A stretch of DNA of 64,000 nt from Methylococcaceae bacterium (GTDB lineage Bacteria; Pseudomonadota; Gammaproteobacteria; Methylococcales; Methylomonadaceae): contig JABFSH010000009.1 of NCBI GenBank assembly GCA_013140705.1, forward strand, positions 29,670 through 93,669. Reading direction: 5' to 3'. Positions 36,450 to 47,109 of this stretch are shown here, in pieces. Under the pieces are notes generated by a model. It was given only the letters and a program-made list of their open reading frames with translations. It had not been told where the DNA came from and made no database searches. Position 1 is the stretch's first letter, and each line of letters starts with the position of its first letter. Made by a program: the position numbers and the translations under genes.

Positions 36450-39400
36450 ATGTTTTTATACCGATACTTGAAATTCATTTTCCCAATCTTTGTGCCATTA
36501 ATGGCGCTGCTTTTGCAATGGCATTATTGGGCATACTTAAAGCCCTATGTCTGGTTCTTATTTTTTCCGGCTGTTTTTGTTAGTGCACGTTACAGTGGAT
36601 TTTGGGGGGGAATGGTTGCAACAGTCGTTTCCATAGCCAGTGTCGTTTATTTTTTTATACCTCCCGAATTTCAATGGGCCGTAGCGAGTACAAACTCCTA
36701 TTTTTCCATCGTTCTATTCATGATCATGGGTTTTTTATTCAGTTACACCCATGAACAGCTCAAACAATCGAATCGACGCATTCAGTCCGCCTTACATGCG
36801 CTTGAACTATCCAATCAGAAAATAAACGACCTTTATCAAAAAAGTCTGGAGCTGGATAAAATAAAAACCCGTTTTTTTGCTTCGGTAAGTCATGAGTTCA
36901 GGACGCCCTTGACCTTAATATTGGGCATCACCCAAAAACGGCTGGAGGTTAATGCGATCGACGAGGCCGAACGACGCGATTTGCAGGTGTTAGCACAAAA
37001 CGCCAGTTTATTGCATCGGCATATCGATGATTTGCTGGATGTAACCAGGCTTCAGGCTGGCGCCATGCCGATAGAATACAGCGAATTCGATTTGGCGGAA
37101 CTCACACGTGTTATAGCCAGCTGTTTTGACAGCATGGCCAAAGTCAGAAATATCCGTTTTCAATGCCTTACACCGGACATACTGCCAGTGCACATTGATG
37201 TTGAAAAATGTCAACGTATCTTGCTGAATTTATTGTCGAATGCCTTTAAGTTTACGCCAGATGGCGGACATATTCTTTTAAAACTAAGCGCCGCTGACCA
37301 GCAGGCCATCTGGTTAGTGGCCGATGATGGGCCGGGAATTGCCGCCGATAAACACCAGGTTATTTTTGATCCATTCCTTCAACTGGAAACGCCGGGTTAT
37401 CGGAACTATGGAGGAACAGGACTCGGATTGGCCATTGTTAAAGAACTCGTCTTACTACAGAATGGCTCGGTAAGCGTTGGTCAATCTGAGCTGGGCGGCG
37501 CTGCATTTACTGTGAGGCTGCCGATGTTACCAACCGGGCAAGTGACACTTGTCGGCAAGCCCGGCACAAATCTTTTAGTTAATACCACGGGCTATTTTTA
37601 TCAGCCAAAGGCGAGCGTTTCTGCCAAACCGGTTGTCCCGGTTGCGGCTCCTGTTGTGTTGGTCGTCGATGATAACGATGATATGCGGCATTATTTGAAA
37701 GAAATTTTGGAACCTCACTATAACGTGCTTTGTGCCAACGATGGCCTGCAGGGTTTACAGATCGTGCAAACGCATAAACCGGATCTCGTAATTACCGATT
37801 TGATGATGACTACCATGGATGGTGATGATCTGGTTACCGAGTTGCATGCCGATCCGGCATTGGCCGATATTCCGATTATTGTTGTGAGCGCGAAGTCCGA
37901 TGAATCATCACGCACACAATTATTGAAATCCGGGATACAGTCCTATTTTACCAAACCATTTTCGAGAGACGAATTTCTAACGCAAGTGACCAATTTGCTG
38001 GCAAACAGCGAAAAAATATCACGAAGGCTGGAGCAAAGAGACGAGCGCTGGTTGTCAGCTTTGGAAGCGGCCGGTGCTGGTGTATGGGACTGGAATGTCG
38101 AAACCAACAAGGTATTTTATTCCCCGCTGTGGAAAAGCATGCTGGGGTATCAGGAAGAGGATGTTGGCGATAATATTGATGACTGGCGAACTCGCGTACA
38201 TCCTGATGATTTAGACGGCTGTTATGAGGCATTGGATGCTCATTTCAGGGGCGACATAGCTTCTTATGAATGTGAGCATCGACTCCGCTGTAAAGACGGG
38301 ACTTATAAGTGGATACTGGTTCGTGGACAAGTGATTGACAAAACCCCGGAAAGTAAGCCAAAACGCGTGGTTGGTATCCACACCGATATGACGCATATCA
38401 GGAAAGTTGACAATGATTTGCGTGAGAGTGAACGACGTTTCAAAACCATTTTTAATCATGTTTCCGAAGGCTTGATTGTTCTGGAACCGGACGGACACAT
38501 TTTGCTGTGGAACCCTGCGGCGTTAAAAATGCACGATCTTGATGCCACGGAGCTGCATTTGAGCAGTTTTAATGAATTAATGGAATTACTGGAATTTACC
38601 GCAATGGATGGCAGTTTGCTGGATTTTGCCTCTTGGCCGCCAGCTCGGGTTTTACATGGTGAAGATTTTCAAAACTATGAGTTGCAGGTTCGGCACAAAC
38701 AAAAAGGATGGCTGCGCATCTATAGCTTTAACGGTAGCCTGGTCATCGATAGTACCGGCCATGCCAAAATGGGTTTGCTGACCATTCGCGACGTAACGGA
38801 CTATAAAAAAGCGGAATCGACCCTATATTTGCAGGCAAAGGCTCTGAATGCCGCTACTCATGCGATGATGATCACCGATTCGCATGGCCATGTGGAGTGG
38901 ACCAATCAGGCATTTTCCGAATTGTCCGGTTTTAGTTCGGAAGAATGTCTTGGGCTGAATCCGCGTATGATTTTTTATTCAGGTCAACATTTGCCAGATT
39001 TTTACGACAATCTTTGGCAAACGATTTCCAATAATAAGGTATGGCGCGGCGAAATCGTCAATCGACGTAAAAACGGCAGTTTCTACACGGAGGAGCAAAC
39101 CATTACGCCGGTGGCGGATGAGCACGGTCAGATCCATCATTATATCTCCATCAAACAAGATATCAGTGAACGCAAGCGCTCAGAATTAGTGCGGGCGACC
39201 CAGAGTCAGTTGTTGGAACTGATCGCTACCGGAGCGACATTGTCAGCGATTCTTGAGGCCTTGGTGCTGGCGATTGAAAAGTTGAATCCCCATACGCTTG
39301 CTTCCGTTTTGCTCGTCGACGATGATGGTCAGCATCTGCGTTTAGGTTCGGCGCCCAGCATGCCGGATACCTATAATCAGGCGATTGATGGCATTGCCAT

Positions 39401-42400
39401 TGGTGAAGGTGTCTGTTCTTGTGGAACAACAGCCTGGCGCCATGAGCCGGTGATCGTTGAAAATATTGCCTTGGATCCGCTCTGGGAAAAATTTAAGGAT
39501 TTGGCCTTGAGTCATGATTTGCAGGCTTGCTGGTCATCACCGATACAAAATATAGACGGTGAATTACTGGGTACCTTTGCGCTGTATTTCAACGCACCCC
39601 AAAAGCCCTCCTATCAGCACGAACAGACGGTCAGCATGGCCACCCATGTTGCCGCCATTGCGTTGGCGCGCGCAAAAGAAGAAAAAATTCTCCAGGAAAC
39701 TGAGCAAACCTATCGACGGTTGTTTAGCAACATGCTCAATGGCTTTACCCATTGCCAAATGATTTTTGAAAATGATCAGCCCGTGGATTTTATATACGTT
39801 TCGGTTAATCAGGCTTTTGAAAGACATGCCCACCTTACGGATGTCATCGGAAAACGGGTGACCGAGCTTATTCCTGCCCTTCGTGATACAACGCCCGAGC
39901 TGTTTGAAATCTTTGGACGGGTTGCCATGACAGGAGAACCTGAACAGATTGAAATTTATCTAGCGCCTTTATCGGAGTGGTTTGCAATTTCAGTGTACAG
40001 TCCAAAACATCTGGAATTCGTCGCACTTTATGACAGAGTGACACAGCGAAAGCAGAATGAAGAAAAACTTCGCAAATTATCCATGGCGGTGGAACAAAGT
40101 CCTGAAGGTATCTTGATTGCCAATATCAATGAAGAGATTGAATTTGTTAACGATGCCTTTATCCGGACTTCCGGCTACGAAGCACATGAGCTGATAGGTT
40201 CCAAACTAAGCGGTATGACCTCCAATTCGATTCCTCACGCCACCTATGAGCTACTTCTGCAGTCGATTAATCAGGGTGCCTCCTGGCAGGGTGAGATGAC
40301 GAAGCGTCGCAAAAATGGTGATATTTTTATCAATCACGAGGTCTATGTGCCGATTAGGCAGGCTGATGGCACCATCACGCATTATTTATCCATTCAGGAA
40401 GACATCACCGAGAAAAAACGATTAACCGAAGAGCTGGATAAGTATCGCAATTATCTTGAAGACATAGTGCATAAACGAACGGATGAAGTGTCCTATCTTT
40501 ACAATAAGGCCCCTTGCGGCTACCACTCGCTTGATAAGGCGGGTGTTGTCATCGAAATGAATGACACGGAATTGTCATGGTTGGGTTATAGCCGTGAAGA
40601 AGTAATCAATAAGCTGAACATGAGCGAACTGATCGCACCGTTTGATCAGGTGATATTTAATGAAAATTATCCGAAATTCATGCGCGATGGCCATATCGAA
40701 TCGTTGGAAATGGAGTTAAAACGCAAAGATGGCAGTTATATTCCGATATTGCTGAGTGCAAACGCAGTCTATGATGAAAAGGGTGAGTTCCAAAGAAGTT
40801 TGTCGACCGCATTTGATAATACGGAAAGAAAAGAGCGTGAAAACCGTATTGCCATCCTGAATAAAGCGTTGGTAAAGCAAGCGAAAGAAGCTGAAATCGC
40901 GACACAGGCAAAAAGCTCGTTTTTGGCAAACATGAGTCATGAAATCAGAACGCCCATGAATGCCGTGTTAGGTTTTTGCTATCTTCTGCAGCAAAAACAT
41001 CTGGAGGGAGAAACACGTAATCTGGTTCTCAAGATCCAGTCAGCCGGCCATTCCTTGCTGGGTATCATCAACGATATTCTCGATTTTTCAAAGATCGAAG
41101 CCGGTCGCCTGGAGTTGGAGTACGCTTCATTTCAGTTATCCAGTGTTATCGATAACATTGCCGGCATCGTGGGCAGTGCCGTCGGAAATAAACCCCTGGA
41201 ACTGATTATTTCACCACCGGCTAACGCTAAAGTCGATTATCTGATTGGTGATTCTCTGCGCTTGCAGCAGGTTTTAATTAATTTGTTAAGCAATGCGATT
41301 AAATTTACGGCACAAGGCGAAGTGAGTTTAACGATCAGTGTGCTGGCAGAGCGGCAAAAATCCATTACCTTGCAATTCTCTGTCCGGGATACCGGCGTTG
41401 GTATTTCTCAGGACAAATTAAAAGAGATTTTTCGCGCATTTTCACAGGCGGATAATTCAACGGCCCGACAATTTGGTGGAACGGGCTTAGGGTTGGCCAT
41501 TAGCCGGCAACTGGTTGAATTGATGGGCGGGCAGTTGAAAGTGAGCAGTCAGTTGGGACTGGGAAGTGAATTCAGCTTTGCGATAACATTTGATTATTAT
41601 GTTGAGCAAACAACGATGCCGCCGCATTTATCGGATCTCAAGTTATTGGTGGGTGACGATTGCGAGAGTTCGCGCAAAGCAATCAAAAATACCATCGAAA
41701 TGCTGGGTTGGGACGCCGAATTGGCCGAATCAGGTGAGGCAACGCTTCAACAGGTCTTAATGCGGTCAGCGAATGGCAATCACTATGATGTGATTGTCGT
41801 GGATTGGATGATGCCGGATTTGGATGGCCTTCAGGTGGTCAAGAAAATAAAGGCGCAGTATAAGGACAAGCAAAATGTTCCAGTCGTTATCATGGTGACG
41901 GCGTATTCTCAACAAGCGTTGTTGGAACATCCTGACGTCTGTTTGATTGATTCAATACTCAATAAACCGGTTACCAAGTCCTCACTTTATAATGCAGTAT
42001 TTGGGGCTATCAATAAGAAAAGGCAGTATCGCTCGCCTTCTGATACAGAGACGTCTGTGGTCAAGCGTTTAAGCAATATTCGGGTAGTTGTGGTTGATGA
42101 TAGCGAGACCAATCTGGAAGTTGCAGAATTGATTCTCCAGTCTGAGGGCGCTAGCGTGACGACGGCAACAAACGGACAGGATGTTTTAAGCTGGCTGCAT
42201 CGACATCCGGATGAGGTCGATATCATTTTGATGGACGTGCAAATGCCGGTCATGGATGGTTATGCGGTGACTAGAGCCATTCGGCAGGATTCGCGTTGGG
42301 AAAAATTACCTATCATGGCGTTATCAGCGGGTGTATTTCGTGATCTGCAGGATGCTGCCTTGGCTGCGGGCATGAATGGTTTTATTGGCAAGCCGATCAA

Positions 42401-43106
42401 TGTCGAATTTGTAGTTGCCGAAATTTTGCAGGCGACTGGCAGAAGCGTCGGCAGCATGATGCATTTTGATCCTGATGCGTATGCAGAGTCTGAAGTGAAA
42501 GCCGAACAAATAGCAGAGTATCCCGGTATTGATATTGATTATGGACTAAGACAATGGGGGGATCTCGATGTTTATCAAACCTACCTGGAAAAATTTGCTG
42601 ACGATTATGTCAAGGCAGGCTATGAAATTGCGACTTTTGTTCAACTAAACGATATGGCAAGCGCATCGGGGCTTGCGCATAAATTACGTGGTGTTTCCGG
42701 CAATCTGGCGCTTAAAAAAATTGCCGAACAAGCACGTCGACTGGAAGAAAATTTGATACTGGGTGATTACAATTCCGGTGATACAGAAGTTTTGCAAGTT
42801 TTTATCGATGAGGTGTGTGACTCCATTGCGCATTTGCCAAAAAGAAATGCGAGTGGTCATGGCCAGGTTCTGAACGGGGAATCGGATCAACGGGTTGAGT
42901 ATTTATTGCAGCAATTGCTGGATGCCTTAAACGAAGACAGCCCTCATTCGGCAGAGCCCTTTCTGGAAAAATTAAAAAACAACATTGCCACGTCCGATTG
43001 GAAGATGCTTCGTCAGTGTCTATCCAATTTCGATTTTCGCGGAGCAGAAAAGTATGTGCAAACGTTATTAGACGCCTTATTGGCGAGGAAATCGGTGTGC
43101 GAATGA
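36450..43106 (+). CDS. Multi-sensor hybrid histidine kinase (2218 residues)
   Basis: A very large two-component protein. In order: a KdpD-like DUF4118 membrane unit (about 5-105); HisKA with His near 148 (VSHEFRTPLT) and HATPase (YGGTGLGLAI near 325); receiver 1 (about 403-525); three PAS domains (about 530-910); GAF (about 920-1080); three more PAS (about 1085-1465); a second HisKA (MSHEIRTPMN, near 1496) and HATPase (FGGTGLGLAI); receivers 2 and 3 (VVDWMMPDLDG, ILMDVQMPVMDG); and an Hpt domain with His in LAHKLRGVSG near 2076. Two complete kinase cores in one chain is unusual. Its stop overlaps the HD-GYP gene start (ATGA), so the two are expected to act together. Confidence 0.93.
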   Translation: MFLYRYLKFIFPIFVPLMALLLQWHYWAYLKPYVWFLFFPAVFVSARYSGFWGGMVATVVSIASVVYFFIPPEFQWAVASTNSYFSIVLFMIMGFLFSYTHEQLKQSNRRIQSALHALELSNQKINDLYQKSLELDKIKTRFFASVSHEFRTPLTLILGITQKRLEVNAIDEAERRDLQVLAQNASLLHRHIDDLLDVTRLQAGAMPIEYSEFDLAELTRVIASCFDSMAKVRNIRFQCLTPDILPVHIDVEKCQRILLNLLSNAFKFTPDGGHILLKLSAADQQAIWLVADDGPGIAADKHQVIFDPFLQLETPGYRNYGGTGLGLAIVKELVLLQNGSVSVGQSELGGAAFTVRLPMLPTGQVTLVGKPGTNLLVNTTGYFYQPKASVSAKPVVPVAAPVVLVVDDNDDMRHYLKEILEPHYNVLCANDGLQGLQIVQTHKPDLVITDLMMTTMDGDDLVTELHADPALADIPIIVVSAKSDESSRTQLLKSGIQSYFTKPFSRDEFLTQVTNLLANSEKISRRLEQRDERWLSALEAAGAGVWDWNVETNKVFYSPLWKSMLGYQEEDVGDNIDDWRTRVHPDDLDGCYEALDAHFRGDIASYECEHRLRCKDGTYKWILVRGQVIDKTPESKPKRVVGIHTDMTHIRKVDNDLRESERRFKTIFNHVSEGLIVLEPDGHILLWNPAALKMHDLDATELHLSSFNELMELLEFTAMDGSLLDFASWPPARVLHGEDFQNYELQVRHKQKGWLRIYSFNGSLVIDSTGHAKMGLLTIRDVTDYKKAESTLYLQAKALNAATHAMMITDSHGHVEWTNQAFSELSGFSSEECLGLNPRMIFYSGQHLPDFYDNLWQTISNNKVWRGEIVNRRKNGSFYTEEQTITPVADEHGQIHHYISIKQDISERKRSELVRATQSQLLELIATGATLSAILEALVLAIEKLNPHTLASVLLVDDDGQHLRLGSAPSMPDTYNQAIDGIAIGEGVCSCGTTAWRHEPVIVENIALDPLWEKFKDLALSHDLQACWSSPIQNIDGELLGTFALYFNAPQKPSYQHEQTVSMATHVAAIALARAKEEKILQETEQTYRRLFSNMLNGFTHCQMIFENDQPVDFIYVSVNQAFERHAHLTDVIGKRVTELIPALRDTTPELFEIFGRVAMTGEPEQIEIYLAPLSEWFAISVYSPKHLEFVALYDRVTQRKQNEEKLRKLSMAVEQSPEGILIANINEEIEFVNDAFIRTSGYEAHELIGSKLSGMTSNSIPHATYELLLQSINQGASWQGEMTKRRKNGDIFINHEVYVPIRQADGTITHYLSIQEDITEKKRLTEELDKYRNYLEDIVHKRTDEVSYLYNKAPCGYHSLDKAGVVIEMNDTELSWLGYSREEVINKLNMSELIAPFDQVIFNENYPKFMRDGHIESLEMELKRKDGSYIPILLSANAVYDEKGEFQRSLSTAFDNTERKERENRIAILNKALVKQAKEAEIATQAKSSFLANMSHEIRTPMNAVLGFCYLLQQKHLEGETRNLVLKIQSAGHSLLGIINDILDFSKIEAGRLELEYASFQLSSVIDNIAGIVGSAVGNKPLELIISPPANAKVDYLIGDSLRLQQVLINLLSNAIKFTAQGEVSLTISVLAERQKSITLQFSVRDTGVGISQDKLKEIFRAFSQADNSTARQFGGTGLGLAISRQLVELMGGQLKVSSQLGLGSEFSFAITFDYYVEQTTMPPHLSDLKLLVGDDCESSRKAIKNTIEMLGWDAELAESGEATLQQVLMRSANGNHYDVIVVDWMMPDLDGLQVVKKIKAQYKDKQNVPVVIMVTAYSQQALLEHPDVCLIDSILNKPVTKSSLYNAVFGAINKKRQYRSPSDTETSVVKRLSNIRVVVVDDSETNLEVAELILQSEGASVTTATNGQDVLSWLHRHPDEVDIILMDVQMPVMDGYAVTRAIRQDSRWEKLPIMALSAGVFRDLQDAALAAGMNGFIGKPINVEFVVAEILQATGRSVGSMMHFDPDAYAESEVKAEQIAEYPGIDIDYGLRQWGDLDVYQTYLEKFADDYVKAGYEIATFVQLNDMASASGLAHKLRGVSGNLALKKIAEQARRLEENLILGDYNSGDTEVLQVFIDEVCDSIAHLPKRNASGHGQVLNGESDQRVEYLLQQLLDALNEDSPHSAEPFLEKLKNNIATSDWKMLRQCLSNFDFRGAEKYVQTLLDALLARKSVCE

Positions 43107-44107
43107 GTTTGACTGAACCAATATTAATTGTTGATGACGAAGTGGCCAACCTGGCGATTTTAAGACAGATTTTGGAAGCCGATTATAGTTTGGTGTTTGC
43201 GCGCAATGGCAAAGAGGCTTTGGCCGCCGTTGCCAAACATCACCCCAGTTTGATCTTGCTGGATATTCAAATGCCTGAGATGGATGGTTATGAGGTATGT
43301 CGTCAGCTAAAAGCCGATCCGCAATACGAATCAATTCCGGTGATTTTTGTCACCGCGCTTTCCGATTTGGGAAACGAAGAGGCTGGATTCAATGCCGGTT
43401 GCGTTGACTACATCGTTAAACCGGTTGTTGCACCGATTGTAAAGGCCAGAGTGAATGCCCACTTGTCATTGGTTCGAGCAACCGCTTTGGAAAAAAGTCA
43501 ACGCGATGCCATCTTTATGCTCGGTGAAGCGGGGCATTACAATGACAATGATACCGGTGTACACATTTGGCGCATGGCCGCTTACAGCAGAGAGTTGGCG
43601 TCGGCAAAAGGATGGTCGAGTCACCAATGCGATTTGCTAGAATTGGCAGCTCCGATGCACGATACAGGTAAAATCGGCATTTCGGATTCCATTTTGCAGA
43701 AACCCGGTCCATTGAGCAACGATGAATGGCAGATTATGAAAAGTCATTGCGACATAGGCTATCGAATTTTAATGCAAAGCGATGCGCCGTTATTTAAATT
43801 GGCTGCGCAAATAGCATTAAATCATCATGAAAAATGGGATGGCAGCGGCTATCCTCAGGGTTTGTCGGGATTGGATATACCCGAGGCCGCTCGCATAGTG
43901 GCGATTGCCGATGTATTCGATGCATTGACCATGAAGAGGCCCTACAAGGAGGCTTGGACTATTGATCAGGCCATAGCCAATATCCAGAATAATGCAGGAA
44001 GCCATTTTGATCCGGAGTTGGTTAAGTGCTTTTTTGCCAAGTTGCCCAGGATTATCGAAATTAAAAATCAATGGAATCAATCTGAATATCAGGAAACCAA
44101 ATCGTAA
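43103..44107 (+). CDS. HD-GYP response regulator (RpfG-like c-di-GMP phosphodiesterase)
   Basis: A 334-residue protein. The receiver domain (about 8-125) has phospho-acceptor Asp in LILLDIQMPEMDG. The HD-GYP domain (about 145-320) has HD in APMHDTGKIGI, HHEKWDGSGYPQGL and DVFDALTMKRPYKEAW. It probably hydrolyses cyclic di-GMP under control of the preceding hybrid kinase. ATG 43103 is used because it overlaps the kinase stop by four bases with GAGGAA upstream; a GTG two codons earlier is possible. Confidence 0.94.
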   Translation: MSLTEPILIVDDEVANLAILRQILEADYSLVFARNGKEALAAVAKHHPSLILLDIQMPEMDGYEVCRQLKADPQYESIPVIFVTALSDLGNEEAGFNAGCVDYIVKPVVAPIVKARVNAHLSLVRATALEKSQRDAIFMLGEAGHYNDNDTGVHIWRMAAYSRELASAKGWSSHQCDLLELAAPMHDTGKIGISDSILQKPGPLSNDEWQIMKSHCDIGYRILMQSDAPLFKLAAQIALNHHEKWDGSGYPQGLSGLDIPEAARIVAIADVFDALTMKRPYKEAWTIDQAIANIQNNAGSHFDPELVKCFFAKLPRIIEIKNQWNQSEYQETKS

Positions 44108-44150
44108 AGAAGTGGCAGGACTGCACAATTTGTCATGAAAGGCGCTTAAA

Positions 44151-44180
44151 TTAGCAGATTCTGAAGATAATGATTATAAT
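44151..44180 (+). promoter_or_regulatory. Sigma-70-type promoter for the DEAD-box helicase gene
   Basis: TATAAT at 44175-44180 with TTAGCA 18 bp upstream (44151-44156). The -10 is perfect and the -35 matches 4 of 6. Transcription from here would give a leader of about 50 bases with a G/C-rich CGCGCGCTCGCGC stretch before the helicase start. Confidence 0.45.
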
Positions 44181-44237
44181 GCCCTATATAACAAGTTCTC
44201 CGCGCGCTCGCGCCCTCTCTTTCCTACAGGTAAATCG

Positions 44238-46025
44238 ATGTCCAATGATGTTTCCCCCTTACCCTCTTTTCGTGATTTAGCACTGATTGAACCTGTGCTA
44301 AGAGCACTGGAAGATGTGGGTTACGAAACACCTTCGCCCATTCAGGCTCAAGTTATCCCACACATGATGCAAGGCCGGGATGTGCTGGGGCAGGCTCAAA
44401 CAGGAACCGGAAAAACAGCCGCATTTGCTCTACCCATTCTGTCGCGTATTGATCTCAAGCAAAGGGATCCTCAGGTATTGATTTTGGCTCCTACGCGCGA
44501 ACTGGCCATTCAGGTGGCTGAGGCATTCCAGCGCTATGCCGCGCATTTAAAAGGATTTCATGTGTTGCCCATCTACGGTGGCCAGGATTACAGTACACAG
44601 TTACGCCAGTTGAAACGTGGCGCGCATGTAGTGGTGGGTACGCCGGGACGGGTGATGGATCATATGCGCAAGGGCACCTTAACGCTCGAAAGATTGAGTG
44701 TATTAGTGCTGGACGAAGCAGATGAAATGCTACGCATGGGTTTTATCGATGACGTGGAATGGATTCTTGAACAAACGCCGGAAAACCGACAAACGGCGTT
44801 ATTTTCCGCAACGATGCCGCCGGTCATTCGGAAAATTGCCCAGGAATATCTGGATGCTCCCGAGCAAATCACCATCAAGGTGACCACTTCAACAGCAATC
44901 AACATACGCCAACGTTTTTGCATGGTGAGTGGTGTACACAAACTGGATGCTTTAACGCGTATTCTGGAGGCCGAAACCTTTGACGGGATGATCATCTTTG
45001 TCAGAACCAAGACGGCAACCGTGGAACTGGCGGAAAAGCTGGAAGCTCGCGGGTTTTCTGCTTCTGCAATTAACGGTGATATGTCGCAGTCGTTGAGAGA
45101 GCGCTCTATAGCGCATCTTAAAAGTGGCAAACTCGACATACTCATCGCTACCGATGTTGCAGCCAGGGGACTGGATGTTGATCGTATTACGCATGTTGTC
45201 AATTATGATATTCCTTACGATACCGAGTCTTATATTCATCGTATTGGCAGAACCGGACGTGCAGGACGCACAGGTGATGCGATTTTGTTTATTGCGCCCA
45301 GAGAAAGAAAGCTGCTCGATAATATAGAGAAGGCAACCAAGCAAAAAGTTGAAGAAATGGGACTGCCTTCTACCGAGGTGATTAATAACAAGCGTATTTC
45401 CCGCTTCAAGCAAAATATTACCGATACCCTGGCGGCAGAAGAATTGGGTTTCTTCATCCAGCTGATCGAACAATATCAGCTGGAACACAATGTCACGGCT
45501 GTCGATATAGCTGCCGCACTGGCCAAGCTGGTCCAGGGCGAAACGCCCTTACTGATTCAGAATCTGCCGAAAAAGTCCCGCGACAGCAAAGAAGATCGTT
45601 TCCAAAAATCCGACCGGCCTGATAGAGAGGATCGCTCATCCAGAGAGCGAAAACCCAGACGGAGTTTTGGTAGTGGTTCGGATGTTGAAATGGAAGTGTT
45701 TCGTATTGAAGTCGGACGCAATCATGGTGTAAAGCCGGGCAATATCGTTGGCGCCATCGCTAATGAAACCGGTATCGATGGCGACCATATTGCCCGGATT
45801 AAAATTGAAGACGACTACAGTACGGTCGAATTGCCGGCCGGTATGCCCAAAGAGTTGTTTCAGGAATTGAAAAAAATCCGGGTTGCAGGTCAACAACTCA
45901 ATATCTCAAAACTGGAAGGCGGTGCTAATCCCGCAAAGTCGGATTTTTCGGCTAATAAGACCGACAAAAGCAAAAAGCGGATGAGCTCTACATCGCGACG
46001 CGGCAAGCAAAACGCGGTAGATTAA
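44238..46025 (+). CDS. deaD: DEAD-box ATP-dependent RNA helicase (DeaD/CsdA type)
   Basis: A 595-residue RNA helicase of ribosome assembly and RNA turnover. All core motifs are present: Q motif, AQTGTGKT, PTRELA, TPGR, DEAD, SAT, VATDVAARGLDVD-like segment and HRIGRTGRAGR. The C-terminal DbpA-type RNA-binding domain (VFRIEVGRNHGVKPGNIVGA) and basic tail (KSKKRMSSTSRRGKQ) identify the DeaD/CsdA branch rather than RhlE or SrmB. A promoter-like TATAAT lies 58 bp upstream. Confidence 0.95.
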   Translation: MSNDVSPLPSFRDLALIEPVLRALEDVGYETPSPIQAQVIPHMMQGRDVLGQAQTGTGKTAAFALPILSRIDLKQRDPQVLILAPTRELAIQVAEAFQRYAAHLKGFHVLPIYGGQDYSTQLRQLKRGAHVVVGTPGRVMDHMRKGTLTLERLSVLVLDEADEMLRMGFIDDVEWILEQTPENRQTALFSATMPPVIRKIAQEYLDAPEQITIKVTTSTAINIRQRFCMVSGVHKLDALTRILEAETFDGMIIFVRTKTATVELAEKLEARGFSASAINGDMSQSLRERSIAHLKSGKLDILIATDVAARGLDVDRITHVVNYDIPYDTESYIHRIGRTGRAGRTGDAILFIAPRERKLLDNIEKATKQKVEEMGLPSTEVINNKRISRFKQNITDTLAAEELGFFIQLIEQYQLEHNVTAVDIAAALAKLVQGETPLLIQNLPKKSRDSKEDRFQKSDRPDREDRSSRERKPRRSFGSGSDVEMEVFRIEVGRNHGVKPGNIVGAIANETGIDGDHIARIKIEDDYSTVELPAGMPKELFQELKKIRVAGQQLNISKLEGGANPAKSDFSANKTDKSKKRMSSTSRRGKQNAVD

Positions 46026-46069
46026 GCTAAGTGCTTGATCCGGCACCAGCTCGAATTTCATTTCTCTCG

Positions 46070-47029
46070 CTATAACTGTAATGCCCGGAATTCAGGACAA
46101 GGCTGGGCGCGTTGCCAAAATCGATCGAATTCATCGGCCAGTTGGCGACTTTTCCCGGGTGAGACTGGGCTCCAACTGCCTGCATAGCGATAACCGAAGG
46201 GTCGAAATAAAAAACCATCCCGGTCATTAACCAGAAAGGCAGAAGGATATAGAAAATCCTCTGGCTCCACCGGTGTTCGTAATTGAAATGAAGAGGGCAG
46301 TCGTTGAGCGAGTTCCAGAAGCGGATGCGGCTGGATTCGGGCCGCTGTTGTATCTTGTACGATGATTCTAACGCAGTCGTGGAGACTGTGAAGAGCGAAT
46401 TGTTTCAATGCTTGAATGGCTACAGCCTGCCCATAGAGACTGTAATCAAGATCCAAACTGTAAATGTCAATCCGGCGGCGCGCTTCCGAAATAACGGTTA
46501 GCGCCGCCGCCAATGTTTGTTCGATGGATTCGAATGCAACAGCTTCAATGGGAGTTTTGGGTGGTTGGGCTGTTGGTCGCAATGGCTGTGTTATCGGCTC
46601 TAGCGGCAGGCGCATGGCTTGGTGTGCAATGCCGGCTTTAATGAAAGACTCACCTTCTCGGATAAATCCAAATTTTTCATAAAAACCCAACACACATAAT
46701 TGGGCTTCTGCTTTTATTTCAGTCCAATTTTGCTTGCGGGCTCGATCGATCAACGCGGTCAATAAGGCCTTGCCAACACCTTGCTGGCGCCATGGGGGCA
46801 GTACTGCCATACGGCCAATGTGTCGATCTGGCGTCAGTCGGCCGGTGCCAATAGGGCGATGCTGGGTGTCACGGGCAATCACATGTATGGCATCAGTATC
46901 CTGTCCGTCCCATTCGATATCGGAAGAAATGTTTTGCTCAGTCACAAATACGGCTTCACGCACAGACCGGAGATCGTTGTAATCAATATGAAAATCAGCG
47001 GGTTCTACCCGGTAGTCGGGGATGTGCAT
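46070..47029 (-). CDS. GNAT acetyltransferase with C-terminal PLD-like/DUF7931 domain
   Basis: A 319-residue protein. The N-terminal GNAT domain (about 5-145) is ElaA-like: SVREAVFVTEQNI, GRMAVLPPWRQQGVGKALL acetyl-CoA loop, LGFYEKFGFIREGE. A Pro-rich linker leads to a second domain (about 165-315) with ARRRIDIYSLDLDYSLYGQAV and LVNDRDGFLFRPFGYRYAG, which resembles the phospholipase-D-like fold seen in related proteobacterial proteins but lacks an obvious HKD motif. Substrate unknown. It is convergent with the helicase gene. Confidence 0.85.
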   Translation of the reverse strand: MHIPDYRVEPADFHIDYNDLRSVREAVFVTEQNISSDIEWDGQDTDAIHVIARDTQHRPIGTGRLTPDRHIGRMAVLPPWRQQGVGKALLTALIDRARKQNWTEIKAEAQLCVLGFYEKFGFIREGESFIKAGIAHQAMRLPLEPITQPLRPTAQPPKTPIEAVAFESIEQTLAAALTVISEARRRIDIYSLDLDYSLYGQAVAIQALKQFALHSLHDCVRIIVQDTTAARIQPHPLLELAQRLPSSFQLRTPVEPEDFLYPSAFLVNDRDGFLFRPFGYRYAGSWSPVSPGKSRQLADEFDRFWQRAQPCPEFRALQL

Positions 47030-47109
47030 GTCTTAATACCAGGTGATGACATTTTCGAAATCCTTGAGATTGTCGAGCCATTGCTTTTTACATGTATCAT
47101 GGGAGGTTT

